Source of the DNA: Chryseosolibacter sp966095595
Lineage (GTDB): Bacteria > Bacteroidota > Bacteroidia > Cytophagales > Cyclobacteriaceae
Assembly: GCA_966095595.1 (NCBI GenBank)
Contig: CBHTUB010000110.1
Span: 1 to 13,772, forward strand
Length of the DNA stretch: 13,772 bases
Direction: 5' to 3'
How positions within the stretch are numbered: the first letter of the stretch is position 1; the number at the start of each line of letters is the position of its first letter. Of the stretch, positions 13,306 through 13,772 are shown one piece after another. Below the pieces are notes generated by a model. The model ran no database searches. It had not been told where the DNA came from and was given only the letters and a program-made list of their open reading frames with translations. The position numbers and the translations under genes were made by a program.

Positions 13306-13772
13306 TTAAGGTGCCTGGCTTGAGGCAAGGGATTGCGCTTGCTTTTTCATCGCCAGCTGCTCCGTTTCCCATAGCTGCCAGTGTTCACGCAGTTCCAGGA
13401 TGTCGTGTTCGATGCACGGATAGCTTTCCGTGAATGATGATGGAATGGGAGGCAACGCCCCGGCTGACAGCTGAGTCGTGGTAAGTCCGCCGGACCATTC
13501 GAAGTGCGCCGGATCGTAAGGCGATTTCCAGCGGCCACCCCAGCGAAGTCCGAGCTTTTCTCCTTCGACACCGATCTTGTTCCATAATTTTACATCGTCC
13601 CACTGTGGTTGTCCGTCAACCATGGCCACCAGGTCCACAGCGAGTCCATATTGATGTTTTGATTTTCCGCCGGCTGAGCGCGTATATTTTCTGCCCATCG
13701 TAAAGTATTCCGATTGCTTGGCACGTGTGCGGAAAGACTCCACAACCACAAGCTCGATACCCTTTGCCTTGC
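13306..13772 (-). CDS. M15-family (VanY/CwlK-type) peptidoglycan peptidase, N-terminus beyond window edge
   Basis: Zinc peptidase of the D-alanyl-D-alanine carboxypeptidase / L-alanyl-D-glutamate endopeptidase group, acting on cell-wall peptides. The frame stays open to the right edge, where the residues KGIELVVVESFRTRAKQSEY match the conserved substrate-binding stretch of the family, so the true start lies outside and 154 residues are visible. Numbering the fragment from its first full codon, zinc ligands are His39 and Asp46 in SKHQYGLAVD (37-46) and His89 in DPAHFEW (86-92). The WGGRWKS stretch before DPAHFEW is characteristic of the M15C branch that includes CwlK and phage endolysins. After the core a helical tail of about 55 residues rich in Glu, Gln and Ala (LELREHWQLWETEQLAMKKQAQSLA) is unusual and may form a coiled coil. 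A GTG at 13749 is not a credible start because it lies within the conserved stretch. Confidence 0.88.
   Translation of the reverse strand, partial: KAKGIELVVVESFRTRAKQSEYFTMGRKYTRSAGGKSKHQYGLAVDLVAMVDGQPQWDDVKLWNKIGVEGEKLGLRWGGRWKSPYDPAHFEWSGGLTTTQLSAGALPPIPSSFTESYPCIEHDILELREHWQLWETEQLAMKKQAQSLASSQAP

Overview
The window looks like a chromosomal segment of a Bacteroidota bacterium, probably of the Cytophagales or Chitinophagales type. The evidence is adjacent topoisomerase IV genes of the Bacteroidota ParE/ParC type, start codons with no Shine-Dalgarno sequence, several upstream boxes resembling the Bacteroidota -7 element TAnnTTTG, a secreted OmpA-like protein with an N-terminal carboxypeptidase-regulatory-like domain, and lipoprotein signals. 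The genus cannot be fixed from the sequence alone.

Layout. Positions 1-793 (minus) hold a 3-hydroxyacyl-CoA dehydrogenase cut by the window edge. A 530-base gap follows, with three imperfect copies of a ~47-base repeat. Positions 1324-2914 (minus) are a two-gene unit: a BamE-like small lipoprotein overlapping the end of a sterol desaturase/fatty acid hydroxylase family membrane enzyme that resembles alkylglycerol monooxygenase. A repeat-bearing gap (2915-3398) precedes a small four-helix membrane protein of unknown function (3399-3836).

Positions 4017-9906 are the topoisomerase IV locus. parE is interrupted by one in-frame TAA at 5094-5096, with the same frame continuing intact through the TOPRIM and C-terminal regions. 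Between parE and parC lies about 1 kb of inserted-looking DNA: a tandem array of a ~111-base unit, then a gene for an S23/IVP-type four-helix-bundle protein, then an inverted copy of the array's AT-rich core. parC is complete. Its tail contains an 11-A run followed by about 240 bases that are open in all three forward frames. A terminator closes the locus.

After parC come a lipoprotein with a probable beta-rich domain (10035-10925), a gene-poor gap with a heptamer repeat and a three-half-site operator (10926-11489), an alpha/beta hydrolase (11490-12353) with a strong terminator, an OmpA-family peptidoglycan-binding protein (12479-13144), and, convergent with it, an M15 (VanY/CwlK-type) cell-wall peptidase running off the right edge.

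Taken together, the window combines housekeeping DNA topology and cell-envelope genes with unusually repeat-rich intergenic DNA. The most noteworthy points are the stop codon within parE, the repeat-flanked four-helix-bundle gene in the topoisomerase IV locus, and the A11 run with its three-frame-open tail in parC.
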